DNA of 64,000 nt from SKKC01 sp046542845 (GCA_046542845.1 JBKHAN010000006.1:15382-79381); one strand, 5' to 3'; shown: positions 35,020-44,143, counted from the first letter of the stretch. The notes: generated by a model from the sequence alone, not told the origin. Program-made: numbers and translations.

Positions 35020-36063
35020 ATGGGAACAAACGTACGACTTGCCTTCGACAAGAAACCCGGGCTGCCGAAACTCATAGCGCTTTCGGCACTCACTACCATT
35101 TTTCTCGTAATACCGCTTTTTATGCGGAACACCCAGCTGATCATGATGAGCAGGATATTTATCCTTGCCGTGTACGGAATGAGCTACGACGTTCTTCGCG
35201 GCTACACCGGCTTCATCAACCTTGGACAGGCGATCTTCTTCGGAAGCGGCGTGTACATGGGCGTCATTTTCCTGAATATACAGAACGATCTGTGGTTTTT
35301 TCTCATGGCCGCGGGATCGATTTTCGTTGCCTCGGTCATTGGCGGATACGTCATGAGTAAGATAGTACTCCGAACCGGTGGGGTCGTCGCCGCGGCTATG
35401 GTAACCCTCGCCCTCGGCGAGATCGTCCGGAATATTGCCGAGCGATGGAGAACGGTCACAGGAGGCCAGGATGGTCTCCCCTTGAGGTTCTCGCGCGTCG
35501 CGCTTGAACCGCTGTTCAGTAGCAGACTCGGCGCGTATTACTTCGCCTTCGTGTTCCTGATTGCCATGACCTTTGTGCTTCGCGCCTTCGTGCTCAGTCC
35601 GACCGGAAGAGTATTACAGGCAATTCGTGAAAACGAACAGCGCGCCCGGTTTCTGGGATACAACACACAGAAGTACAAGACTATTGCGCTCATCGTCTCG
35701 TCGGTCGCAGCAGGTTTCTCAGGCCTTGTCTTTGCTGTCATAGTCCGCTTCGCGAACACCGACTACCTCAGCATCACCTATACCCTGAACGCGCTCCTGA
35801 TCACCCTCGTCGGGGGTACCGGAACCCTCTACGGATCCATACTCGGCAGCGCATTCGTGACCTGGATACAGAACTTTCTCCTCGACTTGAACCGCAGTCT
35901 CGGCTGGGAGATCTTACGATATCCGATGCTCTTCGTCGGGACGCTCTACATTCTTCTGGTCATATTCATGCCGTCGGGACTACTTGGCGGGTTTTTCCAG
36001 ATTAAGACGTGGTGGGACCGTAAGCGACTGCCACGCACAACAGAGAACGAACAGAACGCCTGA
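35020..36063 (+). CDS. livM: Branched-chain amino acid-type ABC permease (LivM)
   Basis: A 347-residue membrane protein with about nine hydrophobic segments. It carries the LivM motif YDVLRGYTGFINLGQAIFFGSG. The ATG at 35020 is chosen over an upstream one at 34930 because GGAGG precedes it, and family similarity starts there; the other start would lie inside livH. It ends 27 bases before the reductase gene. It completes the K-G-F-H-M importer. Confidence 0.94.
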   Translation: MGTNVRLAFDKKPGLPKLIALSALTTIFLVIPLFMRNTQLIMMSRIFILAVYGMSYDVLRGYTGFINLGQAIFFGSGVYMGVIFLNIQNDLWFFLMAAGSIFVASVIGGYVMSKIVLRTGGVVAAAMVTLALGEIVRNIAERWRTVTGGQDGLPLRFSRVALEPLFSSRLGAYYFAFVFLIAMTFVLRAFVLSPTGRVLQAIRENEQRARFLGYNTQKYKTIALIVSSVAAGFSGLVFAVIVRFANTDYLSITYTLNALLITLVGGTGTLYGSILGSAFVTWIQNFLLDLNRSLGWEILRYPMLFVGTLYILLVIFMPSGLLGGFFQIKTWWDRKRLPRTTENEQNA

Positions 36064-36090
36064 AAAAGGCACGATAGAAAGGAGTTATAT

Positions 36091-36819
36091 ATGCTGAACG
36101 GAAAAGTGTGTGTCGTAACCGGCGGTGGACGCGGAATCGGAAAAACAATCGTCGAAACATTCGCAGCGAACGGCGCGGAGGCGGTGTACGCGCTCGATAT
36201 CAACGACGATGCCCTCGCTACACTCAGCGGTGACACCGTTCACGGCGAAGTGGTCAACGTGCTCGACAGCGCGAGCATCAAGGCCTTTGTAGAAAAGGTG
36301 ATTCAGACACACGGGCGAATCGACGTTCTCGTGAATAACGCGGGAATTACGCGGGACGCGGTCATTAACAAAATGGACGACGACGCATGGCAGGCAGTCA
36401 TCGACGTAAATCTGAAAGGCGTGTTCTGCATGACTCGCGAGATCGGCCCCCGAATGATGGAATACGGGTCAGGGGCAATTGTGAATATTTCCTCCGTCGT
36501 GGGGCTCGACGGAAACATGGGTCAGACAAATTACGCAGCGACCAAGGCAGGCGTCATTGCCATGGCCAAGACCTGGGCCAAAGAGTTCGCGAGAAAAGGA
36601 GCTGCGGTCCGCGCGAACGCTGTGGCTCCCGGATTTATTAATACGCCTATGATTGAAACCGTTCCTGAAAAAGTTCTTGAGAGCATCAAGGCGAGGACCC
36701 CGTTGAAGCGCCTCGGGGAGCCACAGGAAATCGCGAATCTCGTTCTATTTCTTTCGAGCGACCTGGCATCGTATATTACCGGACAGGTGGTTCGTTGTGA
36801 CGGCGGACTGGTCGTCTGA
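36091..36819 (+). CDS. Short-chain dehydrogenase/reductase, FabG-like
   Basis: A 242-residue classical SDR. It has the nucleotide motif GGGRGIGKTIVE, the NNAG motif (VNNAGI), catalytic Ser in NISSV, and YAATK as the Tyr-x-x-x-Lys pair. It closely resembles 3-oxoacyl-ACP reductase (FabG), an NADPH enzyme reducing a beta-keto thioester to the 3-hydroxy form. Sitting after the KAS III-like gene and importer it could reduce the keto product made by that enzyme. Substrate (ACP, CoA or free acid) cannot be told. AAAGGAG precedes the ATG. Confidence 0.9.
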   Translation: MLNGKVCVVTGGGRGIGKTIVETFAANGAEAVYALDINDDALATLSGDTVHGEVVNVLDSASIKAFVEKVIQTHGRIDVLVNNAGITRDAVINKMDDDAWQAVIDVNLKGVFCMTREIGPRMMEYGSGAIVNISSVVGLDGNMGQTNYAATKAGVIAMAKTWAKEFARKGAAVRANAVAPGFINTPMIETVPEKVLESIKARTPLKRLGEPQEIANLVLFLSSDLASYITGQVVRCDGGLVV

Positions 36820-36836
36820 AAATAAGGAGGTTGTCG

Positions 36837-37610
36837 TTGGAAACAAAATCCGTATCGATCCGCAATGTACGCATCTCCTACCGCGAAGAAGGAACTGATG
36901 GTCAGGATATCTTGTATATACACGGCAACACCGGGTGTAATCTCTGGTTCGAGAAGGTCATGTCGCAGGACGGGTGCAGGGTTTTCGCACCCGACATGCC
37001 GAACTTCGGCGGATCGGGTCACATCGATACCGCGGATATCGACCTGTACGCAGATTTCATGGCCGAATTTTGCACCACACTTGGCCTGACAGATCCGGTC
37101 GTCGTCGGTCATTCGCTCGGCGGCGGCGTTGCGATGAGCCTGGCGGTGCGTTACCCGGACCTGCCTTCCTCGTTGCTCCTGGTGGACAGCTGCGCTCCTG
37201 GTGGTCTTCACACACCCGAGGAACACTATGCCGCAATCGAGATGTTCCGAACCAACCGTGACATGCTCCTGCAAGCCCTCGCGGCAACCACCCCTACCCT
37301 TCGCGATCCCGATTTTCTCGATCGCCTCGTCGACGGGGCTATGAACATGAACGCGATCGCCTTTGAAGGTAACGCACGCGCGCTTGACGCGTTTTCGGTT
37401 GCAGGCAGAACCATGACCTTTCCGAAGCCGGTGCGTGTCGTTCACGGGGACCGCGACATTATTATCACCAGAGAGATGGCACAGGAGACAGCCGACGCGT
37501 TCCCGGCAGGCTCAGTCGTGTTTCTGGAAAATGTCGGCCATAGCGTCATGGTTGAGGATCCGCAGCGATTCACGGAGATTCTTCAGGACTTTATCTTCGG
37601 TCGCTCCTAG
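36837..37610 (+). CDS. Alpha/beta hydrolase
   Basis: A 257-residue alpha/beta-hydrolase. The nucleophile elbow is GHSLGGG, the acid Asp is in VHGDRDI, and the His is in ENVGHSVM. The oxyanion motif HGNTG precedes them. Members hydrolyse esters, thioesters or C-C bonds. In this operon a thioesterase or carbon-carbon hydrolase on the KAS III-FabG product is plausible but unproven. The start is a TTG at 36837, where AAGGAGG lies 6 bases upstream; a TTG at 36831 is adjacent to that site and unlikely. It ends the operon and converges with the RCC1 gene (7 bases). Confidence 0.87.
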   Translation: METKSVSIRNVRISYREEGTDGQDILYIHGNTGCNLWFEKVMSQDGCRVFAPDMPNFGGSGHIDTADIDLYADFMAEFCTTLGLTDPVVVGHSLGGGVAMSLAVRYPDLPSSLLLVDSCAPGGLHTPEEHYAAIEMFRTNRDMLLQALAATTPTLRDPDFLDRLVDGAMNMNAIAFEGNARALDAFSVAGRTMTFPKPVRVVHGDRDIIITREMAQETADAFPAGSVVFLENVGHSVMVEDPQRFTEILQDFIFGRS

Positions 37611-37617
37611 ATAGTCT

Positions 37618-38871
37618 TCAGCGAAGTACAAACCGCGACGGCGGAACAGGCTCACCATGCACCCAGGTGTACAGTGCTCCATTCCGCCGAATCGCGATAA
37701 TGCGCCTCTCGCTCACGGTAACCGATACCCAGCCACCAATATCGTTTGCGAGGGCTGTGGGCTGCCGCTCGCCGGACGCCCAGTAATACAGCCACCCCAT
37801 GTCGCTAATCGCGTACACGATGGGCGTCGTGCTTCCTCCGATATTACTGTGCAGTCCGGTTGCAACATCGCGCCAGCGTCGATCCGCAAATAATGTCACG
37901 GGCGAGACTTCCATCGGGTTCGGCGAGTCCGCGAGCTCGCCGTATCGGTTACCCCCCCATCCGTAGAGTTGTCCGCTATCCGTGATCGCAAACGACGTGT
38001 ACGCTCCGGCAGCAATGTCTGAAACCCTCGTGGTGAAGTCAATACCAACAGGTGTGCTACGGGACTCACGGTCACCTGTTCCAAGCACCCCGTCGGCGTT
38101 GTCTCCCCAGGCAAATACGCGGCCGTTCGCGTCCAGGGCCAGCACAAAGGACGGCCCGATTGCCAGGTTCACAATATCACTGAGACCGGTAATCGGTTCC
38201 GGATTCGGCACACCGAGTTCTTCGACACTATCGGCGGGTCCCCAGTACTCGAAGCGGGTCATCGCGGGATTATCGGGAGTAACCGGACCGAGACCGAGAC
38301 GACCACTCGAAGGATTCCCCCACGCGAATACGCGTCCGTCTCGAGTGACAGCAAACGAGCTCTGTTCTCCGGCGAACGCTCGCCCCCAGGCTTCGCTGGC
38401 TGCGATCCGGTTCACGTCAACCGAGAAGCGCGAGAGCGAAAACGCTTCGCCGAGACCAAGCACGGAACCCGTGTTGTTGCCCCAGGTGTACAGTTCGCCA
38501 TCGCGCGATACGAGCAGGAGATGATTCGAGCCGACTCCGACTGAAATCCAGTCTCTCGATTCGAACGCTCTGATCGGCGAAGTGTCCTCTACAGCTCCCG
38601 CCCACGGTGGGCCACCGAGGCTCCTGTCGGTTGCACCGAATCGCCATGCACGGCCGTCGCTGTCCAGCACAACCACAAAGTCGGAGACCGCGCCGACATC
38701 CTCTACACGAACCTCGCCCCCCGGTAGCGGGCGTACAGGCGTTTCAGACGAACGGGAGTCTGTCGGTTGTGAATGGTCCGCGTCGGGTTCCTGGAACTCC
38801 TGAAGCACTGCACAGGAACTCACGAAGAGCCCGAGCAGGCAAATCACGAGAAATTTACGAGCGATTTTCAT
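37618..38871 (-). CDS. RCC1-repeat lipoprotein
   Basis: A 417-residue lipoprotein. The signal peptide ends in a lipobox (FVSSC, Cys20). The mature part after a Ser/Pro-rich linker is a seven-bladed-type RCC1 repeat domain: units such as ELYTWGNNTGSVLGLGE, RVFAWGNPSSGRLGLG, RVFAWGDNADGVLGTGD and QLYGWGGNRYGELADSP. Eukaryote-like RCC1 propellers occur in bacterial surface and secreted proteins, usually for protein or glycan contact. The function here is unknown. Its ATG lies 12 bases after the stop of the beta-helix gene upstream on the same strand. Confidence 0.9.
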   Translation of the reverse strand: MKIARKFLVICLLGLFVSSCAVLQEFQEPDADHSQPTDSRSSETPVRPLPGGEVRVEDVGAVSDFVVVLDSDGRAWRFGATDRSLGGPPWAGAVEDTSPIRAFESRDWISVGVGSNHLLLVSRDGELYTWGNNTGSVLGLGEAFSLSRFSVDVNRIAASEAWGRAFAGEQSSFAVTRDGRVFAWGNPSSGRLGLGPVTPDNPAMTRFEYWGPADSVEELGVPNPEPITGLSDIVNLAIGPSFVLALDANGRVFAWGDNADGVLGTGDRESRSTPVGIDFTTRVSDIAAGAYTSFAITDSGQLYGWGGNRYGELADSPNPMEVSPVTLFADRRWRDVATGLHSNIGGSTTPIVYAISDMGWLYYWASGERQPTALANDIGGWVSVTVSERRIIAIRRNGALYTWVHGEPVPPSRFVLR

Positions 38872-38883
38872 GCTGACAAGACT

Positions 38884-40575
38884 TTACCACAAACTGCGCG
38901 GGATTACCCCGTCCGCGCATCCGGCAATACGGCTGAAGGGGATCGCTGCAACACGAGTTGCGCCGAGCTCGTCGAGCGCTACACGCTCCGGAGCGCCGGT
39001 CGGTTGCGTGAAGGCCTGATCGGGGCCTTCGCTTCGAAGCACCGACGCTCCGCGCAGGTACCTGTTGGCACGTCCTTGCGTCGCTAATTCGGAATCGTCG
39101 TAGCAGGACAAGCCGAAGCCGACCTTCCACCTAAGTCCGTGGTGCTTTTCCGTGTCGCGAACGACGTCGGCTGTCGCACCTGGGCCGACAAAGGTGTTTC
39201 CGTAGAAATGATTATCCCCGCCCGTGACGGGTGCGAGTCCTGCAATCGCAGTCGACCCGGCCTCCATCCACGGTGTGCTACGGCGAGGCTCGCTCGAGAC
39301 CTGCATGATCCCGGCTACATAATTGAACAGAAACGCCCCACCCTCTGACAAATCCCGTATCGCGTTTCGGGATAGAAAGGTGTTGTTGTCCACGAGATAC
39401 GGACCGTGATTCACTTCGAGAAACAAGTCCTCGTCTACATCGTTTGCATAGAAGAGATTGCCGGATACTCTCGTTCCCTGAGTCATCCAGTCAAGCCAGA
39501 GACCCCGGTTCGTGTGATGCACCCGATTTCTGCGAATGACGGTATCAAGCGGTGCGTGCAGCTTGATTCCTGCCTGCTCGGCACCGCCAAACCGCCTTTG
39601 AACATGGATGTGCGAGACCTCGTTGTCCTCGATAAGCGAGTCAATGGCGCCGAGACTTCCGACGATACCTGCCTGTTCACAGTCGTGAATCACATTTCCT
39701 CGCACAAGATGACCACCGATTTGGCCGAAGGCCCAGTTCCGTGCAAGGGCTCGCTCTATTGTAGCTACATAGCCCTCAGCGGAGTCTTCCGAGGTGTTAT
39801 CCCACTGGTCTCCATATTTTCCAAGCGAGAGTCCGGCACAGCGTGAATACGCAATCTCGTTTCTCTCGATGATCCATCCGTAGCTCCAGTGTGTGCCTAT
39901 GAGCCCTACCTGCTCAGCCGTAGGTGGCGCCCATGGAGTCGCCGCGTGACGCAGCACAAGTCCCTGGACTGTAATGAAGTTCTTACCGGGCGCGTCAGGG
40001 TAGAACACCGTCTCGCGAGCAGTGACCTCAACGAGCGCATCCTCAGGAACGATGTCGCCAAAATCCGCGTAGATGCGCGTCGAATCGGAATCAACCTCCG
40101 CAAACCAGAATCTTCGGGTTTCGCCTTCATCTAATGACCGTTCGATCAGATCGTCGATCGTGTCGGTTTCAATCAGCCAGTGCCCGTTCACGAATACACT
40201 ACCCGTATGGTGAGTTCTGCCATAGCTGTCGAACCAATCGCCGGTGATTAACGTGGCGAAGGGGTTATAAGAGCTGAAAATCGTGTTATCGATATTTGTG
40301 CACCAAACACTCTCCCGCCAGCAGGACCAGTCGCGCACCACCTCTGAACCGCACAACACCGCAGTTTCGCCCGGCGCAGAACGATACACAATGCGCGCCT
40401 GATCGCTGTCTCCGCCGCGAGGCGGGTTTACCCGCTCACGATATACACCATCGTGTATCGCGATGGTATCACCGGGTACTGCAACGGCGCTTGCCCTTCC
40501 AACTGTGCGAAACGGGTGTCCCGCTGTTCCTGTATTGTCGTCGTGGCCGGTCCGGGTGGATACGTGGTATTCCAT
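38884..40575 (-). CDS. Right-handed parallel beta-helix protein (pectate-lyase-like / DUF1565 type)
   Basis: A 563-residue protein with no signal peptide from the chosen ATG at 40575. The N-terminal segment (GHPFRTVGRASAVAVPGDTIAIHDGVYRE) matches the family of exported or glycan-related beta-helix proteins that start with this cap. Several right-handed helix coils follow, for example NRVHHTNRGLWLDWMTQGTR and GNVIHDCEQAGIVGSLGAID. The fold supports polysaccharide lyases and epimerases, but no catalytic triad can be read with confidence. A longer ORF begins at 40761 without similarity to the family. It shares an intergenic region with the divergent FAD lipoprotein gene at 40724. Confidence 0.78.
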   Translation of the reverse strand: MEYHVSTRTGHDDNTGTAGHPFRTVGRASAVAVPGDTIAIHDGVYRERVNPPRGGDSDQARIVYRSAPGETAVLCGSEVVRDWSCWRESVWCTNIDNTIFSSYNPFATLITGDWFDSYGRTHHTGSVFVNGHWLIETDTIDDLIERSLDEGETRRFWFAEVDSDSTRIYADFGDIVPEDALVEVTARETVFYPDAPGKNFITVQGLVLRHAATPWAPPTAEQVGLIGTHWSYGWIIERNEIAYSRCAGLSLGKYGDQWDNTSEDSAEGYVATIERALARNWAFGQIGGHLVRGNVIHDCEQAGIVGSLGAIDSLIEDNEVSHIHVQRRFGGAEQAGIKLHAPLDTVIRRNRVHHTNRGLWLDWMTQGTRVSGNLFYANDVDEDLFLEVNHGPYLVDNNTFLSRNAIRDLSEGGAFLFNYVAGIMQVSSEPRRSTPWMEAGSTAIAGLAPVTGGDNHFYGNTFVGPGATADVVRDTEKHHGLRWKVGFGLSCYDDSELATQGRANRYLRGASVLRSEGPDQAFTQPTGAPERVALDELGATRVAAIPFSRIAGCADGVIPRSLW

Positions 40576-40723
40576 GCGCACACTATAGAAACCGCCTGGG
40601 TCCATTTCAAGACAGAAAATGATGGTGCAAGGGGTTTCGTGCTGTTTACGCGACGCCCGTGAGTCAGTATGGTACGCAAACACCATATTCGGTATTAATT
40701 TATCGGTAAAACAGGAGACTATC

Positions 40724-42160
40724 ATGAAGGGAATCATGAAGACATTAATGATATGTGCCATCGCGTTTTCCTTGGCGCTCAGCGCGTGTGGGAACGGCGA
40801 ACGTGCCGCAGATGCTGAACCGGACTACGATGTCGTTATCGTGGGGGCCGGCGGCGGCGGGCTTGCCGCAGCACTCGAGGCAGCAAACGCAGGAGCAACC
40901 GTTCTGGTGCTCGAGAAAATGCCTATGGTCGGCGGAAACACGCTCTATGCCACAGGCGGAATGAATGCACCAGCAACGCCGCAGCAGGCGGACCTTGGTA
41001 TCGAAGACTCGGTCGATCTGTTTATTCAGGACACACTTACCGGCGGACAGGAACTGAATGACGAAGAACTTGTCAGAGTCATGGCCGGGAACGCCGCAGA
41101 CGCTGTCGCGTGGCTCGTGGAGCTTGGTGCCGACATGAGCGATGTCGGTCGTCTTGGTGGCAGCTCGGTCAACCGTACGCATCGGCCGACCGGTGGAGCA
41201 CCAGTGGGCAACGAGATCGTACAGACGCTGGAAAACGCAGCCAACGAGCACGACTCAATCGAAATTCGGACATGGAACGAAGTTACCGGAGTTCGCATGG
41301 ACGATAACCGCGCGGTCGGTGTTACCGCTACCGATCGGGACGGAGAGGAATACACCGTCAGCGCCGGCGCGGTTATCATTGCGACCGGCGGTTTCGGTGC
41401 CAACGATTCGCTATTTGCGGAGATTGACCCTGACCTTGAGGGATTCGGCACAACGAATCATCCCGGAGCTACAGGAGAACACATCGAATTTCTTCGTGAC
41501 AGAGACGTCGCCTTCGTCGACCTCGAACAGATTCAGACACACCCGACCGTAGTGCCCGAAGTCGGCGCACTCATTACCGAAGCAGTACGCGGAAATGGCG
41601 CCATCACGGTTAATCGCGATGGAGAGCGGTTCGTGGACGAAATGGGCACGCGTGACGTGGTTTCGGAGGCATTTCTCGCACAGGAGGGAGGCACCGGCTT
41701 CCTCGTATTCGATAACGACATACGTGAGAGCCTCGCGGCGCTTGAGGGTTATATCCGACGCGGTTTTGTTATGGAGGCCGATTCACTCGAAGAACTGGCG
41801 GAAGAATTCGGCGCACCCTCGCAGGCGCTTGCTGACACGGTCGACCGGTATAATGAGCTTGTAGACGCGGGTAGCGATTCTGACTACAACCGTTCAAGCC
41901 TTCCTCGAGACATCCGTACCCCCCCGTTCTACGCGATCGAGGTCGGCCCCGCGGTACACCATACAATGGGTGGAGTATCGATAACCCCGGAGGCTGAAGT
42001 CCGCGATACAAACGGTGACGTTGTGCCGGGTCTCTATGCGGCAGGCGAAGCGACCGGTGGGGTCCACGGAGCAAACCGCCTCGGTGGAAATGCACTCGCG
42101 GATATTATCGTTTTCGGCCGCATAGCCGGTGAAAACGCGGCCGCTTCCGCGCAGAACTGA
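40724..42160 (+). CDS. FAD-dependent fumarate reductase/flavocytochrome c-like lipoprotein
   Basis: A 478-residue lipoprotein with lipobox LSAC. The FAD-binding motif is VVIVGAGGGGLAAALEAANAG, followed by the family motifs GGNTLYATGGMNAP, IIATGGFGAN, PGATGEHI and the C-terminal GGVHGANRLGGNALADI. The periplasmic fumarate reductase family uses these for FAD and dicarboxylate binding, with HHTMGG near the active site. No heme or FMN-binding domain is fused, so an external electron donor is needed. AGGAG precedes the ATG. Substrate may be fumarate, urocanate or another unsaturated acid. No electron-transfer subunit lies nearby. Confidence 0.88.
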   Translation: MKGIMKTLMICAIAFSLALSACGNGERAADAEPDYDVVIVGAGGGGLAAALEAANAGATVLVLEKMPMVGGNTLYATGGMNAPATPQQADLGIEDSVDLFIQDTLTGGQELNDEELVRVMAGNAADAVAWLVELGADMSDVGRLGGSSVNRTHRPTGGAPVGNEIVQTLENAANEHDSIEIRTWNEVTGVRMDDNRAVGVTATDRDGEEYTVSAGAVIIATGGFGANDSLFAEIDPDLEGFGTTNHPGATGEHIEFLRDRDVAFVDLEQIQTHPTVVPEVGALITEAVRGNGAITVNRDGERFVDEMGTRDVVSEAFLAQEGGTGFLVFDNDIRESLAALEGYIRRGFVMEADSLEELAEEFGAPSQALADTVDRYNELVDAGSDSDYNRSSLPRDIRTPPFYAIEVGPAVHHTMGGVSITPEAEVRDTNGDVVPGLYAAGEATGGVHGANRLGGNALADIIVFGRIAGENAAASAQN

Positions 42161-42225
42161 GTACGAGCACTCCGCGCTGAAATCGGCGCGTGAACGGAGA
42201 ATACCGTCAGGACCGAGAGGCAATC

Positions 42226-42606
42226 TCAGTCCTGACGGTCGTCTGCACAAGCCGGGGGGACATCGTGGAGGAAGGTCTGAACCTCAAAACGTCTGCCCTC
42301 CGGATCTCTCGCATAAAAATTGTATATCCTGAACCGGGCATTCTCCTGCGGCCGGTTTTCAGCCATTCGTTCGAGTCTTCGATACGCGGAATCGACTTCT
42401 GATCGTTGCCGGTAGAAGAACGTGACAAGACTCGAGTCGTCCTGATGCTGATACCCGTCTGTCTGGATGAATCCAATCAGAAGATTTTCGTGTTGCAGAA
42501 TGCTGATTCCCGGTTGTTCGACCCATTCCGTCATGCCCATGGCTGTTCGGTAAAACTCGACAGCAGCGTTACGGTCGGATGTTTTCAGAAAGATTATCCC
42601 AGCCAC
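42226..42606 (-). CDS. VOC-superfamily (glyoxalase/bleomycin-resistance fold) protein
   Basis: A 126-residue one-domain VOC protein. It starts AGIIFLKTSDRNAAVEFYRTAMGM, a typical first strand and helix of this superfamily. It ends in FYARDPEGRRFEVQTFL, with the usual D-P-E-G motif and a Glu candidate for metal binding. Family members are dioxygenases, isomerases or antibiotic-binding proteins, and the sequence does not decide. It follows nagZ on the same strand with 25 bases between them, and its stop lies 65 bases after the convergent FAD lipoprotein gene. Confidence 0.83.
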   Translation of the reverse strand: MAGIIFLKTSDRNAAVEFYRTAMGMTEWVEQPGISILQHENLLIGFIQTDGYQHQDDSSLVTFFYRQRSEVDSAYRRLERMAENRPQENARFRIYNFYARDPEGRRFEVQTFLHDVPPACADDRQD

Positions 42607-42631
42607 GACGTCCCCCGGTATTCCCTGTGCT

Positions 42632-43912
42632 TCAGTTCAGCAAGCCATGCGCGGCTTTTAACAGCAGTATTCTCTCTACTCCACGATCAATATCTTCCAT
42701 CGTTATGCGCCCTTCACCTATCAAGTGTTCTACCCGGTCGACGACGTCAGAAAGACGGTACTGATCATACAGAAGAATCAGGTCTATTCCCGCGTATATA
42801 GCCCGCTGCAGGGTCGTGTCAAGATCGTACTCGTCGCGCAAAGCACCCATCTCCAGTCCATCGCTTATGACCACACCATCGAATCCAAGCGTCTGCCGCA
42901 GAAGATCGTTTACAAAAAGCGAAGAGAGCGTAACCGGAAATTCGTTGTCGATTTGTGGAAAGAGAATATGTGCAGTCATAACCGCCGGGACTCCTGCCTC
43001 TATTGCAGCCGCGAACGGCTGTACCTCACGCTCGATCAAGTCCTCCATACGGTACTCGACGACCGGGAGACGGCCGTGGCTGTCGATTCGCGTAACCCCG
43101 TGCCCCGGAAAGTGCTTCGCAGTGGCTATAAGACCGGCTTGACGGAATCCCCGTATTGATGCGGATGCAAACCGTGACACCTGATCCGGGTCGTCGCCCC
43201 AGGAGCGATCGCCGATTATGGACCCGTCGGGCGTTTCGACAAGATCGAGCACCGGTGCCAGGTTCATATTCACACCCATGGAAATCAATTCGATACCGAG
43301 CACATATGCAAGCCGTTGGACGAACAGCTCATTGTCGTGTCTCGCAACGTCGGCTGCCGACGGGACGCGCACCATGTCCGGAAATCTGAACGCAGCGACG
43401 CGACCACCTTCCTGATCAGCAGAAATCAGAAAGGAGTTTCCCGGCTGCAGGCGGTCTGCCATGGACTGAAGGAGGTCGGTCAGCTCGATCAGATCATCTC
43501 GGCCCTCATAGTTCCACGGGTACAGAATAAACCCTGCCGGAGGCGCCTCGGAAACCATTCGTACAAAATCCACGTCAATACTATCGTCCTGCAGCGCAGC
43601 GTTTGCCGACGGGTCGAGCCCTCGCGGGACAAAGGTGATAAACCTCTGCGCGATTCGTTCCCGTCTGGTCATTCGGTCCATATGGCTGCGCGCCACACCA
43701 AGGGAGTCGGTTTCCCGGGTGCGCGCGCTCGCTGCCCCGCCTGAATGCCGCTGATCGGGCGACTGACCTTCCGAGTCGGCGACCGGCGGAACGGATGCGG
43801 ACCCATTGGTGTCCGGCGCGCCTGACGGTACCGACGCGCACGCAGCAAGGAACACACACGAGGCTGAGCATAGTATTTGTACATACCACGATAGTGTTTT
43901 CAACCCGCGCAT
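42632..43912 (-). CDS. nagZ: Beta-N-acetylhexosaminidase-type glycoside hydrolase family 3 lipoprotein
   Basis: A 426-residue lipoprotein with lipobox FLAAC. The NagZ-type motif KHFPGHG is followed, 5 residues on, by DSH, whose His is the general acid-base of this subfamily. The Asp nucleophile is in VVISDGLEM. NagZ cleaves N-acetylglucosamine from muropeptides or glycoconjugates. The lipid anchor suggests activity in the periplasm or at the surface rather than in the cytosol. A Gly/Ser/Pro linker of about 45 residues joins anchor and enzyme. The next gene on the strand is the VOC protein. Confidence 0.93.
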   Translation of the reverse strand: MRGLKTLSWYVQILCSASCVFLAACASVPSGAPDTNGSASVPPVADSEGQSPDQRHSGGAASARTRETDSLGVARSHMDRMTRRERIAQRFITFVPRGLDPSANAALQDDSIDVDFVRMVSEAPPAGFILYPWNYEGRDDLIELTDLLQSMADRLQPGNSFLISADQEGGRVAAFRFPDMVRVPSAADVARHDNELFVQRLAYVLGIELISMGVNMNLAPVLDLVETPDGSIIGDRSWGDDPDQVSRFASASIRGFRQAGLIATAKHFPGHGVTRIDSHGRLPVVEYRMEDLIEREVQPFAAAIEAGVPAVMTAHILFPQIDNEFPVTLSSLFVNDLLRQTLGFDGVVISDGLEMGALRDEYDLDTTLQRAIYAGIDLILLYDQYRLSDVVDRVEHLIGEGRITMEDIDRGVERILLLKAAHGLLN

Positions 43913-43942
43913 TATACCACACCTTGCAGGAATGCGGGCTCC

Positions 43943-44143
43943 ATGAGACCTTGCTACGACGAGGGTCGGTACACCTGCAGTCTTCTGAAGTGCGGTGCAA
44001 TCTCACCGGATACTGCCGACACCGTTTCAGACGAACGGATCGCTGCTCTGAAAAAAAAGCGCTTGGCCCGGGGCAGGTCCCAGGAGATCCTGCAGGAAAT
44101 CCAGCGAGTTCATATCGCTTCGCACATCAGAAAATCGCGGTAA
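43943..44143 (+). CDS. Small hypothetical protein (66 aa), weak call
   Basis: An ORF with three cysteines near the N-terminus (CYDEGRYTCSLLKC) and a basic C-terminal helix. Codon choice looks compatible with its neighbours, and no other gene covers this 297-base gap. Against it, the start has no clear ribosome site and the length is near what chance gives in GC-rich DNA. It could be a small metal- or nucleic-acid-binding protein. I cannot name a family. Confidence 0.4.
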   Translation: MRPCYDEGRYTCSLLKCGAISPDTADTVSDERIAALKKKRLARGRSQEILQEIQRVHIASHIRKSR

